From Sphingomonas sp. IC-56 (GTDB taxonomy: Bacteria > Pseudomonadota > Alphaproteobacteria > Sphingomonadales > Sphingomonadaceae): a stretch of 64,000 nucleotides of DNA. The DNA lies in contig NZ_JAJNDV010000011.1 in NCBI RefSeq assembly GCF_021043375.1, positions 1 through 64,000 of the forward strand. Direction: 5' to 3'. This document shows positions 41,723 through 50,395 of the stretch, piece after piece (within the stretch, counting starts at the first letter, position 1; each line of letters starts with the position of its first letter). A program made the translations under genes and the position numbers. The notes under the pieces were generated by a model. That model saw nothing but the letters and a program-made list of their open reading frames with translations, was not told the DNA's origin and made no database searches.

Positions 41723-42649
41723 ATGAACACCAGCGTTGTCGAAGCTTCGCCCGTGGCGGCGGCGCCCGATCTGGCAGGGCTTGAGCCGGTTGAAAAGATC
41801 AAGCGGCGCTGGCCGATGTTCCTCGGTGGCGCGCTGACGCTGCTGATGGTCGCCGGGCTCGCGCGCGAGCTGTTCGACGCGGGCCTGGTGGGGCTCAGCA
41901 GGGCCGCGCCCACCAACCCCCTCTTCTACCTGGCGTTCGCGATCTACTATCTCGGCCCGCCGACCTTCGATTACGTGATCTTCCGGCGGCTGTGGCGCAT
42001 TCCGCTTGCGGGCATGGCTGCGCTCCACAAGAAGCGCATCTCCAACGAAGTGCTGTTCGGCTATACCGGCGAAGCCTATTTCTACGCCTGGGCCCGCCAG
42101 CGTACCCAGATGGTCGCCGCGCCCTTTGGGGCGGTGAAGGACGTCACCATCCTGTCGGCGATCGCCGGCAACGCTATGACGCTCGCGGTGGTGGCGATTG
42201 CGCTGCCGCTGGGCATCAGCCTGCTCACTGCGGTTCAGCAAAAGGCCGTGCTCGGCTCGATCGCCGTGATCGTCGGTACCTCCGTGCCGTTCATGCTGTT
42301 TTCGAAGCGAGTGTTTTCGCTTCCGCGCGGCACGCTGTGGTGGATCTTCGGCGTGCACTGCGTGCGCATTCTGACGGGTTCGATCTTCATCGCCATCGCG
42401 TGGCATTTCGCCATGCCCGAAGTCGCGCTGGGCACCTGGCTGTTCCTGGCTGCCGGCCGCCTGCTCGCCTGGCGTCTCCCGCTCGTTCCTAACAAGGAGC
42501 TCGTGTTCGCCACTTTCGCGATCATGGTGATCGGCCAGGGCGCGGCGCTGTCCGACCTGATGGCGCTGATCGCTGCGCTGACGCTCCTTAGCCACGTGGT
42601 GCTGATTGCAGGCTTCGGCCTTCATGCTTTGATCAAGAGGATCCGTTGA
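41723..42649 (+). CDS. Multi-pass membrane protein of unknown family
   Basis: A 308-aa protein with a polar N-terminus (about 35 residues) and seven to eight hydrophobic helices. A conserved-looking cytoplasmic loop reads HKKRISNEVLFGYTGEAYFYAW, followed by ARQRTQMVAAPFGAVKDVTILSAIAGN. The loop recalls, weakly, the flippase-like UPF0104/LPG-synthase membrane domain. No name can be given. ATG 41723 has GGAGG five bases upstream. Its stop shares a base with the DUF2141 start, and the next gene is a glycosyltransferase, so a glycolipid or glycan transport role is possible. Confidence 0.75.
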   Translation: MNTSVVEASPVAAAPDLAGLEPVEKIKRRWPMFLGGALTLLMVAGLARELFDAGLVGLSRAAPTNPLFYLAFAIYYLGPPTFDYVIFRRLWRIPLAGMAALHKKRISNEVLFGYTGEAYFYAWARQRTQMVAAPFGAVKDVTILSAIAGNAMTLAVVAIALPLGISLLTAVQQKAVLGSIAVIVGTSVPFMLFSKRVFSLPRGTLWWIFGVHCVRILTGSIFIAIAWHFAMPEVALGTWLFLAAGRLLAWRLPLVPNKELVFATFAIMVIGQGAALSDLMALIAALTLLSHVVLIAGFGLHALIKRIR

Positions 42650-43161
42650 TGTTCCGCTCGACCCTGTTCGTCGCCCTCGGGCTCGCCGCCTGTGCAATCC
42701 CCGCAACTGCCTCCGCACAGGACTGGAAGGATGGTTCGTGTGCGGTCGGGTCGGGCCCGCGGCTCTATGTCACGGTTGTCGGACTGAAGGACCGCAGCGG
42801 CCGCCTCAAGCTGGAGCTGTATCCCGCCAATGAGGCCGATTTCCTCAAGGACGATCGCGACCTGAAGGCCGAAAACAAGCCGTTCCGCCGCGTGTGGAGC
42901 GGCACCCCAGCTTCGGGCGAGGTCAGGCTGTGCATCCGCGCGCCAAGTGCCGGGCAATGGGCAGTGCTGTTCACGCACGACCGTGACGGCAAGAACAAGT
43001 TCAACTTCTGGCAGGACGGCGCGGGTTTCCCGAGCAACCAGCGCCTCGGCCGCAGCCGTCCCAAGCTGCGCCAGGCGCTTGTCAACGTCCCCGCCTCGGG
43101 CGGCCAGATCAAGATCCAGGCACAATATCTGAAGGGGCTGGGCGGCTTCGCCCCGCTCTGA
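42649..43161 (+). CDS. DUF2141 exported protein
   Basis: A 170-aa exported protein: signal peptide 1-24 (…ATASAQ), then a beta-sandwich with the DUF2141 pattern GRLKLELYPANEADFLKD, RLCIRAPSAGQWAVLFTHDRDGKNKFNFW and GFPSNQRLGRSRPKLRQALVNV. DUF2141 is common in Proteobacteria with unknown function; some members lie in glycan or lipid loci. The ATG shares a base with the membrane protein stop (TGATG), and the glycosyltransferase gene follows 12 bp later. Confidence 0.85.
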   Translation: MFRSTLFVALGLAACAIPATASAQDWKDGSCAVGSGPRLYVTVVGLKDRSGRLKLELYPANEADFLKDDRDLKAENKPFRRVWSGTPASGEVRLCIRAPSAGQWAVLFTHDRDGKNKFNFWQDGAGFPSNQRLGRSRPKLRQALVNVPASGGQIKIQAQYLKGLGGFAPL

Positions 43162-43173
43162 TCGAAGCCTGCC

Positions 43174-44364
43174 ATGCGCATCGTCGACGTCAATGAATTC
43201 TACTCGCCGACCGGCGGGGGCGTGCGCACCTATCTGGACCGCAAGATGGGGATCATGGCCGATCTGGGCCATGAACTCACCGTCATCGCCCCCGGGCTGC
43301 AAAGCGCGGTGGAGGACCGTCCCGGCGGCGGGCGCATCATCTGGGTCAAGGCGCCGCCGCTGATCCTCGACCGCAACTACTGCATCTTCGTGCGCGACGA
43401 GCCGATCTGGGAACTGCTCGATCAGATCCAGCCCGACATCGTCGAGACCAGCTCCCCCTGGCGCCCCTGCTGGACGGTTGGCCAGTGGAAGGGTGACGCG
43501 CTCAAGGTCTTCTTTGCGCATGGCGACCAGATCGGCGCCTATCCCCAGCGCTGGCTCGACAGCGTCGCCACGCCGATCCAGGTTGAACAGGCGTTCGACT
43601 GGTACACCCGCTACTGCAACCGCTTCCTTGAATATTACGACGCGTTCGTCACGAACGGCCCGGCGCTGGCCAAGCGGTTCCGCCGCCGGGGCATGAAGGT
43701 CGATGCTTCGATGCCGCTAGGCATCGAACGCAGCTGGTTCTCGCCCGATCTACGCGATGAAAAGCTGCGCGCAGCCCTGCTCGAACAATGCGGGTTGCCG
43801 CCCGAAGGGCTGCTGCTGCTCGGGCTTGGCCGTCACCACAAGGAAAAGCGGTGGCCGCTGGTGATCGATGCGGTCGAGTCCGCCGCGACCGACCTGCCGG
43901 TCGCGCTGATCCTGATCGGAGAAGGGCCTGAGCGGCGCAAGCTGGAGGAGCGGATCGCCGACAGCCCGCACATCCGCATCTTCCGCCCGGTTTATGATCG
44001 TGTCCGCCTGTCGCGCATCATGGCGAGCTGTGATGCGCTGATCCATGGTTCGGATGCGGAGCCATTCGGCCTTGTTGCGTCGGAAGCGCTCGCCTCAGGT
44101 CTGCCGATCATCGGGCCGGATGAGGGCGGGTTCGCTGAACTGGCCGACCCCGTCTACGCTGAAACCTATGCCGCGCGCGATGCGCTGTCTGCCGCAAATG
44201 CGATCCGCCGCATGGCAGCGCGCGAGCCAACCGCCCTGCGTGCCGCTGCCCGGGCTGCTGCGGCGCAGGTCCGCAGCGATTACGATCATGCCGTCGAACT
44301 GATGGCCTATTATGAAGGGTTATTGGCGGCGCGCCGGGGTGCGCCTGTCGCTTCGGCCGCCTGA
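43174..44364 (+). CDS. Glycosyltransferase, GT4 family (second)
   Basis: A 396-aa GT-B enzyme starting MRIVDVNEFYSPTGGGVRTYLDRK, the Gly-rich acceptor-side loop. The C-terminal half has LLGLGRHHKEKRWPLVIDAVE and IHGSDAEPFGLVASEALASGLPII (E-x7-E donor site). It follows the DUF2141 gene closely. Its last 55 bp overlap the convergent membrane glycosyltransferase. Similar enzymes make lipid-linked sugars such as the first sugars of glycolipids in alphaproteobacteria; acceptor here unknown. Confidence 0.87.
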   Translation: MRIVDVNEFYSPTGGGVRTYLDRKMGIMADLGHELTVIAPGLQSAVEDRPGGGRIIWVKAPPLILDRNYCIFVRDEPIWELLDQIQPDIVETSSPWRPCWTVGQWKGDALKVFFAHGDQIGAYPQRWLDSVATPIQVEQAFDWYTRYCNRFLEYYDAFVTNGPALAKRFRRRGMKVDASMPLGIERSWFSPDLRDEKLRAALLEQCGLPPEGLLLLGLGRHHKEKRWPLVIDAVESAATDLPVALILIGEGPERRKLEERIADSPHIRIFRPVYDRVRLSRIMASCDALIHGSDAEPFGLVASEALASGLPIIGPDEGGFAELADPVYAETYAARDALSAANAIRRMAAREPTALRAAARAAAAQVRSDYDHAVELMAYYEGLLAARRGAPVASAA

Positions 44365-45863
44365 GCTTCGAATACGGCGACGCTGTCGTTGCCGACCGGC
44401 CACACGCCCTTCAGCCGATAGCCATTCTCCTTCAGGCGCTGAAGCGTTCGGCGGCGGACGTCGGGGCGCTCGCCATCATAAGGTTCGGCTACGGTGACAA
44501 TGGCCGGCCGAGCGCGGAAGATGCGGCGGATTTCAGCAAGCTGGTTCACGCCGATCGCTTCGGCCTCCCGCACCCGCGACAGGTGACGCGGGAACAGCCA
44601 GGCGGTGGTCACGCACCGGCCGGTGGAACTGTAAAGCATCGGTGGACCGGAATACAGAAACAGGCAGCCGGGCCCGCTTCCGATCGCCTGCGTCAGCGCT
44701 TGCAGCTCCGCCCCGTTTCCGCGCGACTGGCGTGCTAGATAAGTGGCGGTGGTGCCCGCGACCAGCGACACGGCGACCAGGGGGGCCATCAGCTTGCGGC
44801 CGATGGGATGGCTGCCGAGAAAGCCTGCGCTGCACAGGCAGGCCGGCAGCATCACCGGCAAGGCATAGTGCGTGAAGAAGCCGCCGAACAGGATCAGGCC
44901 GATAACAGACGCGGCAAGCCAGCCTAACAGGAAACGGCGCCGCGTCTGCTCCAGGCTCGCCTCGGCAGTGAGGCATGCCGAGATCGCGCTCATGGTCACC
45001 AGCGGCGCCAGCATCAATGTGACCTCGCGCACATTGTGCCACCAGATGTGGGGCGGATCCTCCTGGCGCGCGAAGATGGAGGTGACGTTCGCGTAGATCC
45101 AGGCATCACCCTGGCCGATGGCCATGTAGAAGGACCAGACAAGCCCGGTGGGCACTGCCGCGACGCCGGCCAGCATCGCGGCGGTGGATAGCAGTTGGCG
45201 GGGATTGGCGCCGAGGCGGTGTTCGCGCCACATCAGCCACAGGCCGAAGAACATGCCTTCGAACACCACGGAATATTTGATCTGCATCGCCAGGCCGACC
45301 AGCGCCATGGCGAGTACGGCGCGGGCGATTCGGTGGCGGCTGGCCAGCATCTCGTCGACGCGGACAAGGATTAGCGACGCGGCTAAGGCCATGAAAAGAT
45401 TGTAGAAGACCGGGGACTGTCCGCCCTGGCCCCCTGCCAGGTTGAGCATAAAGACGTATAAAAGCGCGCCAGGAAGCGCGCCGCGGCGCCATCCGGCCTG
45501 GTCTGCCATGCGCGCGATCAGTAACGCGGTCAGTACCACGCTGCCCAGCGCCATCAGCTGATAGGCCCAGATGCCGAGCGGCAGGCCGAGCGCGGCGGCG
45601 GGCAGATAGATCAGGAACAGCCCGATCGGCTTGCGGTCCCACACATCGACATAGGGCAGGGCGCCGTGCGCCATCTGCTGGGCCGCCGCGAAGTAGAAAT
45701 TCTCGTCGATATGGACCAGCGGATTGCCGAAGGTCAGAAACCGCGCGGCGACGGCGGCACAAAGCAGGACCAGCCAGCGCGGCGCCGTGGCGACGGCTTC
45801 GATAAAGGGCGGCACCGGCCAGCGGCGGATGCCAAGAACCGCGGAGGCGACGCTCACTGGCAA
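44310..45863 (-). CDS. ArnT/GT39-like integral membrane glycosyltransferase
   Basis: A 517-aa protein with about ten to twelve helices, opening with the Asp/Glu loop NPLVHIDENFYFAAAQQMAHGALPYVDVWDRKPIG, typical of lipid-phosphate-sugar glycosyltransferases (GT39/GT83, DPM/ArnT type). A soluble C-terminal part (about 400-517) follows. It probably uses a polyprenyl-phosphate sugar on the periplasmic face. The only in-frame start at full length is TTG 45863; GTG at 45857 is possible. It overlaps the convergent GT4 gene by 55 bp. Confidence 0.78.
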   Translation of the reverse strand: MPVSVASAVLGIRRWPVPPFIEAVATAPRWLVLLCAAVAARFLTFGNPLVHIDENFYFAAAQQMAHGALPYVDVWDRKPIGLFLIYLPAAALGLPLGIWAYQLMALGSVVLTALLIARMADQAGWRRGALPGALLYVFMLNLAGGQGGQSPVFYNLFMALAASLILVRVDEMLASRHRIARAVLAMALVGLAMQIKYSVVFEGMFFGLWLMWREHRLGANPRQLLSTAAMLAGVAAVPTGLVWSFYMAIGQGDAWIYANVTSIFARQEDPPHIWWHNVREVTLMLAPLVTMSAISACLTAEASLEQTRRRFLLGWLAASVIGLILFGGFFTHYALPVMLPACLCSAGFLGSHPIGRKLMAPLVAVSLVAGTTATYLARQSRGNGAELQALTQAIGSGPGCLFLYSGPPMLYSSTGRCVTTAWLFPRHLSRVREAEAIGVNQLAEIRRIFRARPAIVTVAEPYDGERPDVRRRTLQRLKENGYRLKGVWPVGNDSVAVFEAQAAEATGAPRRAANNPS

Positions 45864-45992
45864 GACAATGGCAAGGGAGTCACAGGCGACGGTCGATGCA
45901 TGAATCGGCCTTGAAGGAACAACTTAGGTTGATCCTACCCGTTCACGCCGCCGCTGTCACCGATGCGCTTCTCGGCCCGTCCCATGGAAGGG

Positions 45993-46018
45993 ACCGGAGA
46001 GCGCGAAGGCTCTCCGGT
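45993..46018 (-). terminator. Hairpin after pepN
   Basis: A 10-bp stem ACCGGAGAGC / GCTCTCCGGT with a 6-nt loop lies 10 bp beyond the pepN stop on the minus strand. There is no T-run, so this may be a Rho-assisted or stabilising structure rather than a classical terminator. Confidence 0.5.
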
Positions 46019-46027
46019 TCCAGTGGC

Positions 46028-48616
46028 TCAGTCGAGCGACTTGGACGCCTGTTCGAACGTGTCCTTGCTCAGGCCGGGCGTGGCGACGATCCGCTCGAGC
46101 TCGGCCCGCATCAGCGCGCCGCGGCTGGCGTCGAACCGCTTCCAGCGCCCGAGGGGCGGCAGCAGCTTGGCCGCGGTCTGGGGGTTGAGCTTGTCCAGCG
46201 CGATCAGCTGGTCCGCCACGAAGCGGTAGCCGCGGCCCGAGGGCTGATGAAACGCACGCTGGTTGACGGCGAACGCGCCGATCAGCGAGCGCGCGCGATT
46301 CGGATTGGCCAGCGTGAAGGCAGAATGCCCGGCCAGCGCCTGCACCACGTCCACCGTGTCGTCGCGCGACGACAGCGCCTGGGTCTGGAACCACTTGTCG
46401 AGCACCAGCCCATTGCCGCGATAGCGCTCGAAAAAGGCGGCGAGCGCCTGTTCGCGCAGCGGCGACTGGCCGTTGGCCAGCGTGCTGAGCGCGCCCTGGC
46501 GGTCGGTCATGTTGTCGGCATTGGCGAACTGGTCGAACGCCAGCTGCGGCGCGTCCTGCGCCCCGCTCGCGGCAATATAGCCAAGAGCCACCGAACGGAT
46601 GCGCCGCGCGCCCTTGGCCGCAGGCGAATATTCGAAGCGGTTGGCGATGCTGCCTTCGTACGCCGCGCGCCACTCGGCCTGGAGTGCAGTGCCAAGGTCG
46701 CGGCGCAGCGCCTCACGCGCGCGGAAGATCGCTTCGGGATCGACGATCGCCATCTGGTCGCCGATGAAGCTGTCCGAGGGGAGCACCACCGCTTCGGCGA
46801 TGAAGGCGCGGTCGAGCGCAGGATCGGTCAGCGTGTTGCGCACTGCTTCGATCACCGCGCCGTGATCGGTTCCGCCATTCGCGACTGAGGCCACCAGCGT
46901 GTCGAGCATCAGCTGCTGCATCGCCTCGTACCGGGCGAAGGGGTCGTCGTCATGCGCCGACAGGAAGGCGAGGTCGGCGGCGGTGCGGTTGGTTTCCACC
47001 ACCACGGGTGCGGAGAAGCCGCGATTGATCGACAGCACCGGCTGTTCGGTCAGATTTTCGAAGATGAGCTCGCTGCTCTCGTCCTTCAGCAGCACCAGCT
47101 GCTCGTCGCCCATCGAGCGGCCGGTCTGCGCGCCGAACAGCTTGATCTTCAGCGGTAGCACCATCGGCTCCTTGACCGGCTGGCCGGGCGTGGCGGGCAC
47201 GCTCTGGCGCAGCGTCAGCCGCGCCTTGCCATTGTCCATCGCCAAATCGGCGGCGACGCGCGGGGTGCCGGCCTGGGTGTACCAGCGGCGGAACTGCTCC
47301 AGGTCGACGCCGCCGGCTTCCTCCATGCACGCCACGAAGTCCTCGCAGGTGGCGGCGGTGCCGTCGAACCGGTCGAAGTAGAGGTCGGTTGCCTCGCGGA
47401 ACTTGGCCGGCCCCAGGATGGTGTGCATCATCCGGATGACTTCGGCGCCCTTGTTGTAGATGGTCGCCGTGTAGAAGTTCGAGATCTCGATATACTCGTC
47501 CGGGCGCACTGGGTGCGCGAGCGGACCCGCATCCTCGGGGAACTGGCTGGCGCGCAGGCCGCGCACATCCTCGATCCGCTTGACAGCGGCCGAACCCTGG
47601 TCGGCGGAGAAGCCCTGGTCGCGGAAGACAGTGAAGCCTTCCTTCAGGCTCAGCTGGAACCAGTCGCGGCAGGTGATCCGGTTGCCCGACCAGTTGTGGA
47701 AATATTCGTGCGCCACCACCGTGGCGATCGCGTCGTAATCATAATCGGTGGCGGTATCGGGATCGGCGAGGATGTAGCGGCTGTTGAAGACATTCAGCCC
47801 CTTGTTCTCCATCGCGCCGAAATTGAAATCGTCGACCGCGACGATGTTGAACACGTCGAGATCATATTCGCGGCCATAGACCTTTTCGTCCCAGGCCATC
47901 GACAGCTTGAGCGCGGCGAGCGCGTGATCGGTCTTGGCGAGATCGGGCTGGCGCACCCAGATGCCCAGTTCCACCTCACGCCCCGACATGGTGCGGAAGC
48001 TGCCCTTGTTGGCGACCAGGTCGCCCGCGACCAGCGCGAAGAGGTAGCAGGGCTTGGGGAAGGGGTCGTGCCACTCCGCCCAGTGCCGGCCGTCCTCACC
48101 CTCGCCCTGCGCGATGGGATCGCCATTGGCGAGCAGCACGGGGAAGCGCGCCTTGTCGGCGGTCATCCGCACCTTGTACCGGCTCAGCACGTCGGGACGG
48201 TCGGGGAAGAAGGTGATGCGGCGGAAACCCTCCGCCTCGCACTGGGTGCAGAGGATCCCGCCCGAAGCATAGAGCCCCTCAAGCTGGGTGTTGCGCTCAG
48301 GCGCGATCTCGACCTCGGTTTCGACCAGATGCGCAGCGCCGCTGAGCGGCACCACCAGGTTCGACCCGTCCATCGACCAGCCTGTGGCCTCTACGCCATC
48401 GATCTTGACCGACAGCGGCGTCAGCCCGTCGCCGTCGAGCACCAGCGGACGGCCATGGTCGCCGTTGCGCGTGACGCTGAGCGCCGCGCGAACCCGCGTC
48501 GCTGCGGGATCGAGGTCGAAATCGAGCGCGATTTCCGGCACCCACCAATCGGGTGCGCGATAGTCCTCGCGGCGGATGATATGGGGAGCCTGGGTTGCGA
48601 TCTGAGCGTCTGCCAT
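46028..48616 (-). CDS. pepN: Aminopeptidase N
   Basis: An 862-aa M1 zinc aminopeptidase. GAMEN lies at about 263-267, the zinc site HEYFHNW at about 300 with the third ligand Glu in LSLKEGFTVFRDQGFS, and the C-terminal domain (from about 550) is the helical PepN type. It removes N-terminal residues from peptides in the cytosol. ATG 48616 is preferred; a longer upstream frame is without homology. It diverges from the first M28 peptidase with 114 bp between. Confidence 0.95.
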   Translation of the reverse strand: MADAQIATQAPHIIRREDYRAPDWWVPEIALDFDLDPAATRVRAALSVTRNGDHGRPLVLDGDGLTPLSVKIDGVEATGWSMDGSNLVVPLSGAAHLVETEVEIAPERNTQLEGLYASGGILCTQCEAEGFRRITFFPDRPDVLSRYKVRMTADKARFPVLLANGDPIAQGEGEDGRHWAEWHDPFPKPCYLFALVAGDLVANKGSFRTMSGREVELGIWVRQPDLAKTDHALAALKLSMAWDEKVYGREYDLDVFNIVAVDDFNFGAMENKGLNVFNSRYILADPDTATDYDYDAIATVVAHEYFHNWSGNRITCRDWFQLSLKEGFTVFRDQGFSADQGSAAVKRIEDVRGLRASQFPEDAGPLAHPVRPDEYIEISNFYTATIYNKGAEVIRMMHTILGPAKFREATDLYFDRFDGTAATCEDFVACMEEAGGVDLEQFRRWYTQAGTPRVAADLAMDNGKARLTLRQSVPATPGQPVKEPMVLPLKIKLFGAQTGRSMGDEQLVLLKDESSELIFENLTEQPVLSINRGFSAPVVVETNRTAADLAFLSAHDDDPFARYEAMQQLMLDTLVASVANGGTDHGAVIEAVRNTLTDPALDRAFIAEAVVLPSDSFIGDQMAIVDPEAIFRAREALRRDLGTALQAEWRAAYEGSIANRFEYSPAAKGARRIRSVALGYIAASGAQDAPQLAFDQFANADNMTDRQGALSTLANGQSPLREQALAAFFERYRGNGLVLDKWFQTQALSSRDDTVDVVQALAGHSAFTLANPNRARSLIGAFAVNQRAFHQPSGRGYRFVADQLIALDKLNPQTAAKLLPPLGRWKRFDASRGALMRAELERIVATPGLSKDTFEQASKSLD

Positions 48617-48730
48617 AGCGTGGCGATATAGGACGAAGTCCCCGCGCCGCCACAGGAAAACTGCCCGCTTGCCTCCCGGCGGCACGATGCTACCGATGGC
48701 GAAGTTCCAGGTTTCTAAGGACCTTGCCGA

Positions 48731-50395
48731 ATGCGCCGACTGTCTGTGCCGCTTTTCCTAGCCATGTTGCCCGCCGCCGCCTTTGCCCAGGACGCGACGC
48801 CGGCGCAGACCCCGGCGCAGAAGAACGCGATCATCAATGCCGAACTTCCCGCCGATCAGGCGGCGTTGAAGAGCCATGTGATGTTCCTCGCCTCCGACGC
48901 GCTGAAGGGCCGCGAGGCGGGCAGCCCGGAATATGACATCGCCGCGCAATATGTCGCCGCGCAATTCTATGCCGCCGGGCTGAAGCCGATGGGCGACGAA
49001 GGCTCCTATCTGCAAAAGGTGCCGCTGGTCAGCTACAAGGCCGCCGACCAGGGCAGCATGCTGGTGACCGGCAAGCGTGGCCCCGTCACGCTGACCTTTG
49101 GCGAAGACTATCTGCCCGGCGCCAATCCGGAATCGCCGACTTTCAACCTGACGGCGCCGGTCGTGTTCGTCGGCTATGGCATCGAGGGCCTGGGCCGCAA
49201 CGATTACAAGGGCATCAATGCCAAGGGGAAGATCGTCGCCTTCTTCCCCGGCGCACCCAGCAGCTTCCCCGAAGAGGAAGGCGCCCACTTCTCCAGCGCG
49301 GCGAGCAAGGCCGAGATCGCCGCACGCCATGGCGCGGTCGGCTATATCCAGCTGGAATCGACCCGCACCGGGCGCGGCAGCTATCCCGTGGCGATGATGC
49401 GCGCCAGCTGGGACCGCCCGCGCGTTACCTGGGGCAATCCCAACGGCACCGGCCATATCGCCGTGCCCGGCGTGCCTTCGCTCGGCATTCTGAGCAAGGC
49501 GGGCGCCGCCAAGCTGTTCGCCGGCGCCCGCACGCCCTGGACCACGATTGCCAAGCAGGCCGAAAAGGACGGCGCGGTGTTCAAGGCAATCGACCTGCCG
49601 GGCAAGCTGACCGTCACTTCCAAGACCGCGCTCACCCCGATGACCAGCTATAACGTGGCCGGTTACCTTCCCGGCAGCGACCCCAAGCTGGCCGGCGAAG
49701 TCGTCGTGCTTTCCGGCCATCTCGACCATGTCGGCGTGGGCAAGGCGAACGCGCAGGGCGACACCATCTATAACGGCGCGCTGGACGACGCGGTCGGCAT
49801 CGCCTCGCTGATCGAAGAGGCCAAGCGCTTCAAGAACGCGGAGACCAAGCCGCGCCGCTCGATCCTGTTCCTGGCCGTGACCGCCGAGGAAAAGGGGCTG
49901 ATCGGTTCCGATTACTACGCCAACCACCCGACCGTGCCGGGCACCATCGTCGCCAACGTCAATCTCGACATGCCGATCATCACCTACAAGTTCCAGGACG
50001 TGGTGGTGTATGGCGCACAGCACTCGACGCTGGGGCCCATCGTGGAAAAGGCGGGCGCGGCGATCGGCGTGACGCTGTCGGAAGATCCGCTGCCCGGCGA
50101 ATCGATCTTCACGCGTTCGGATCACTATAACTTCGTGAAGAAGGGCGTGCCCTCGGTCTTCCTGTGGCCGGGTGCCGGTGGCCCGGGCCGCGCGGCGATC
50201 GATGACTTCATGAAGAACCATTATCATCAGGCGTCCGACCAGATCGGCATCGTGCCCATCAACTGGGAATCGGGCGTGCGCTTCGTTGACGTGAACTACC
50301 GCATCGCCCGCGAGATTGCCGATGGCGACCAGCGGCCGATGTGGAACAAGGGCGACTTCTTCGGGACCTTCTATAACGGTCCCGGCGCCAAGTGA
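48731..50395 (+). CDS. Exported M28 family zinc peptidase with PA-type insert (copy 1)
   Basis: A 554-aa exported peptidase: signal peptide 1-20 (…AAFAQ), a PA-type insert (about 120-230, FVGYGIEGLGRNDYKGINAKGKIVAFF), and an M28 domain with metal ligands GHLDHVGVG, GALDDAVG, TAEEKGLIG, NLDMPI and HYHQASD. It probably trims peptides in the periplasm. The next gene is a close paralogue. GTGA overlap joins them. Confidence 0.88.
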   Translation: MRRLSVPLFLAMLPAAAFAQDATPAQTPAQKNAIINAELPADQAALKSHVMFLASDALKGREAGSPEYDIAAQYVAAQFYAAGLKPMGDEGSYLQKVPLVSYKAADQGSMLVTGKRGPVTLTFGEDYLPGANPESPTFNLTAPVVFVGYGIEGLGRNDYKGINAKGKIVAFFPGAPSSFPEEEGAHFSSAASKAEIAARHGAVGYIQLESTRTGRGSYPVAMMRASWDRPRVTWGNPNGTGHIAVPGVPSLGILSKAGAAKLFAGARTPWTTIAKQAEKDGAVFKAIDLPGKLTVTSKTALTPMTSYNVAGYLPGSDPKLAGEVVVLSGHLDHVGVGKANAQGDTIYNGALDDAVGIASLIEEAKRFKNAETKPRRSILFLAVTAEEKGLIGSDYYANHPTVPGTIVANVNLDMPIITYKFQDVVVYGAQHSTLGPIVEKAGAAIGVTLSEDPLPGESIFTRSDHYNFVKKGVPSVFLWPGAGGPGRAAIDDFMKNHYHQASDQIGIVPINWESGVRFVDVNYRIAREIADGDQRPMWNKGDFFGTFYNGPGAK

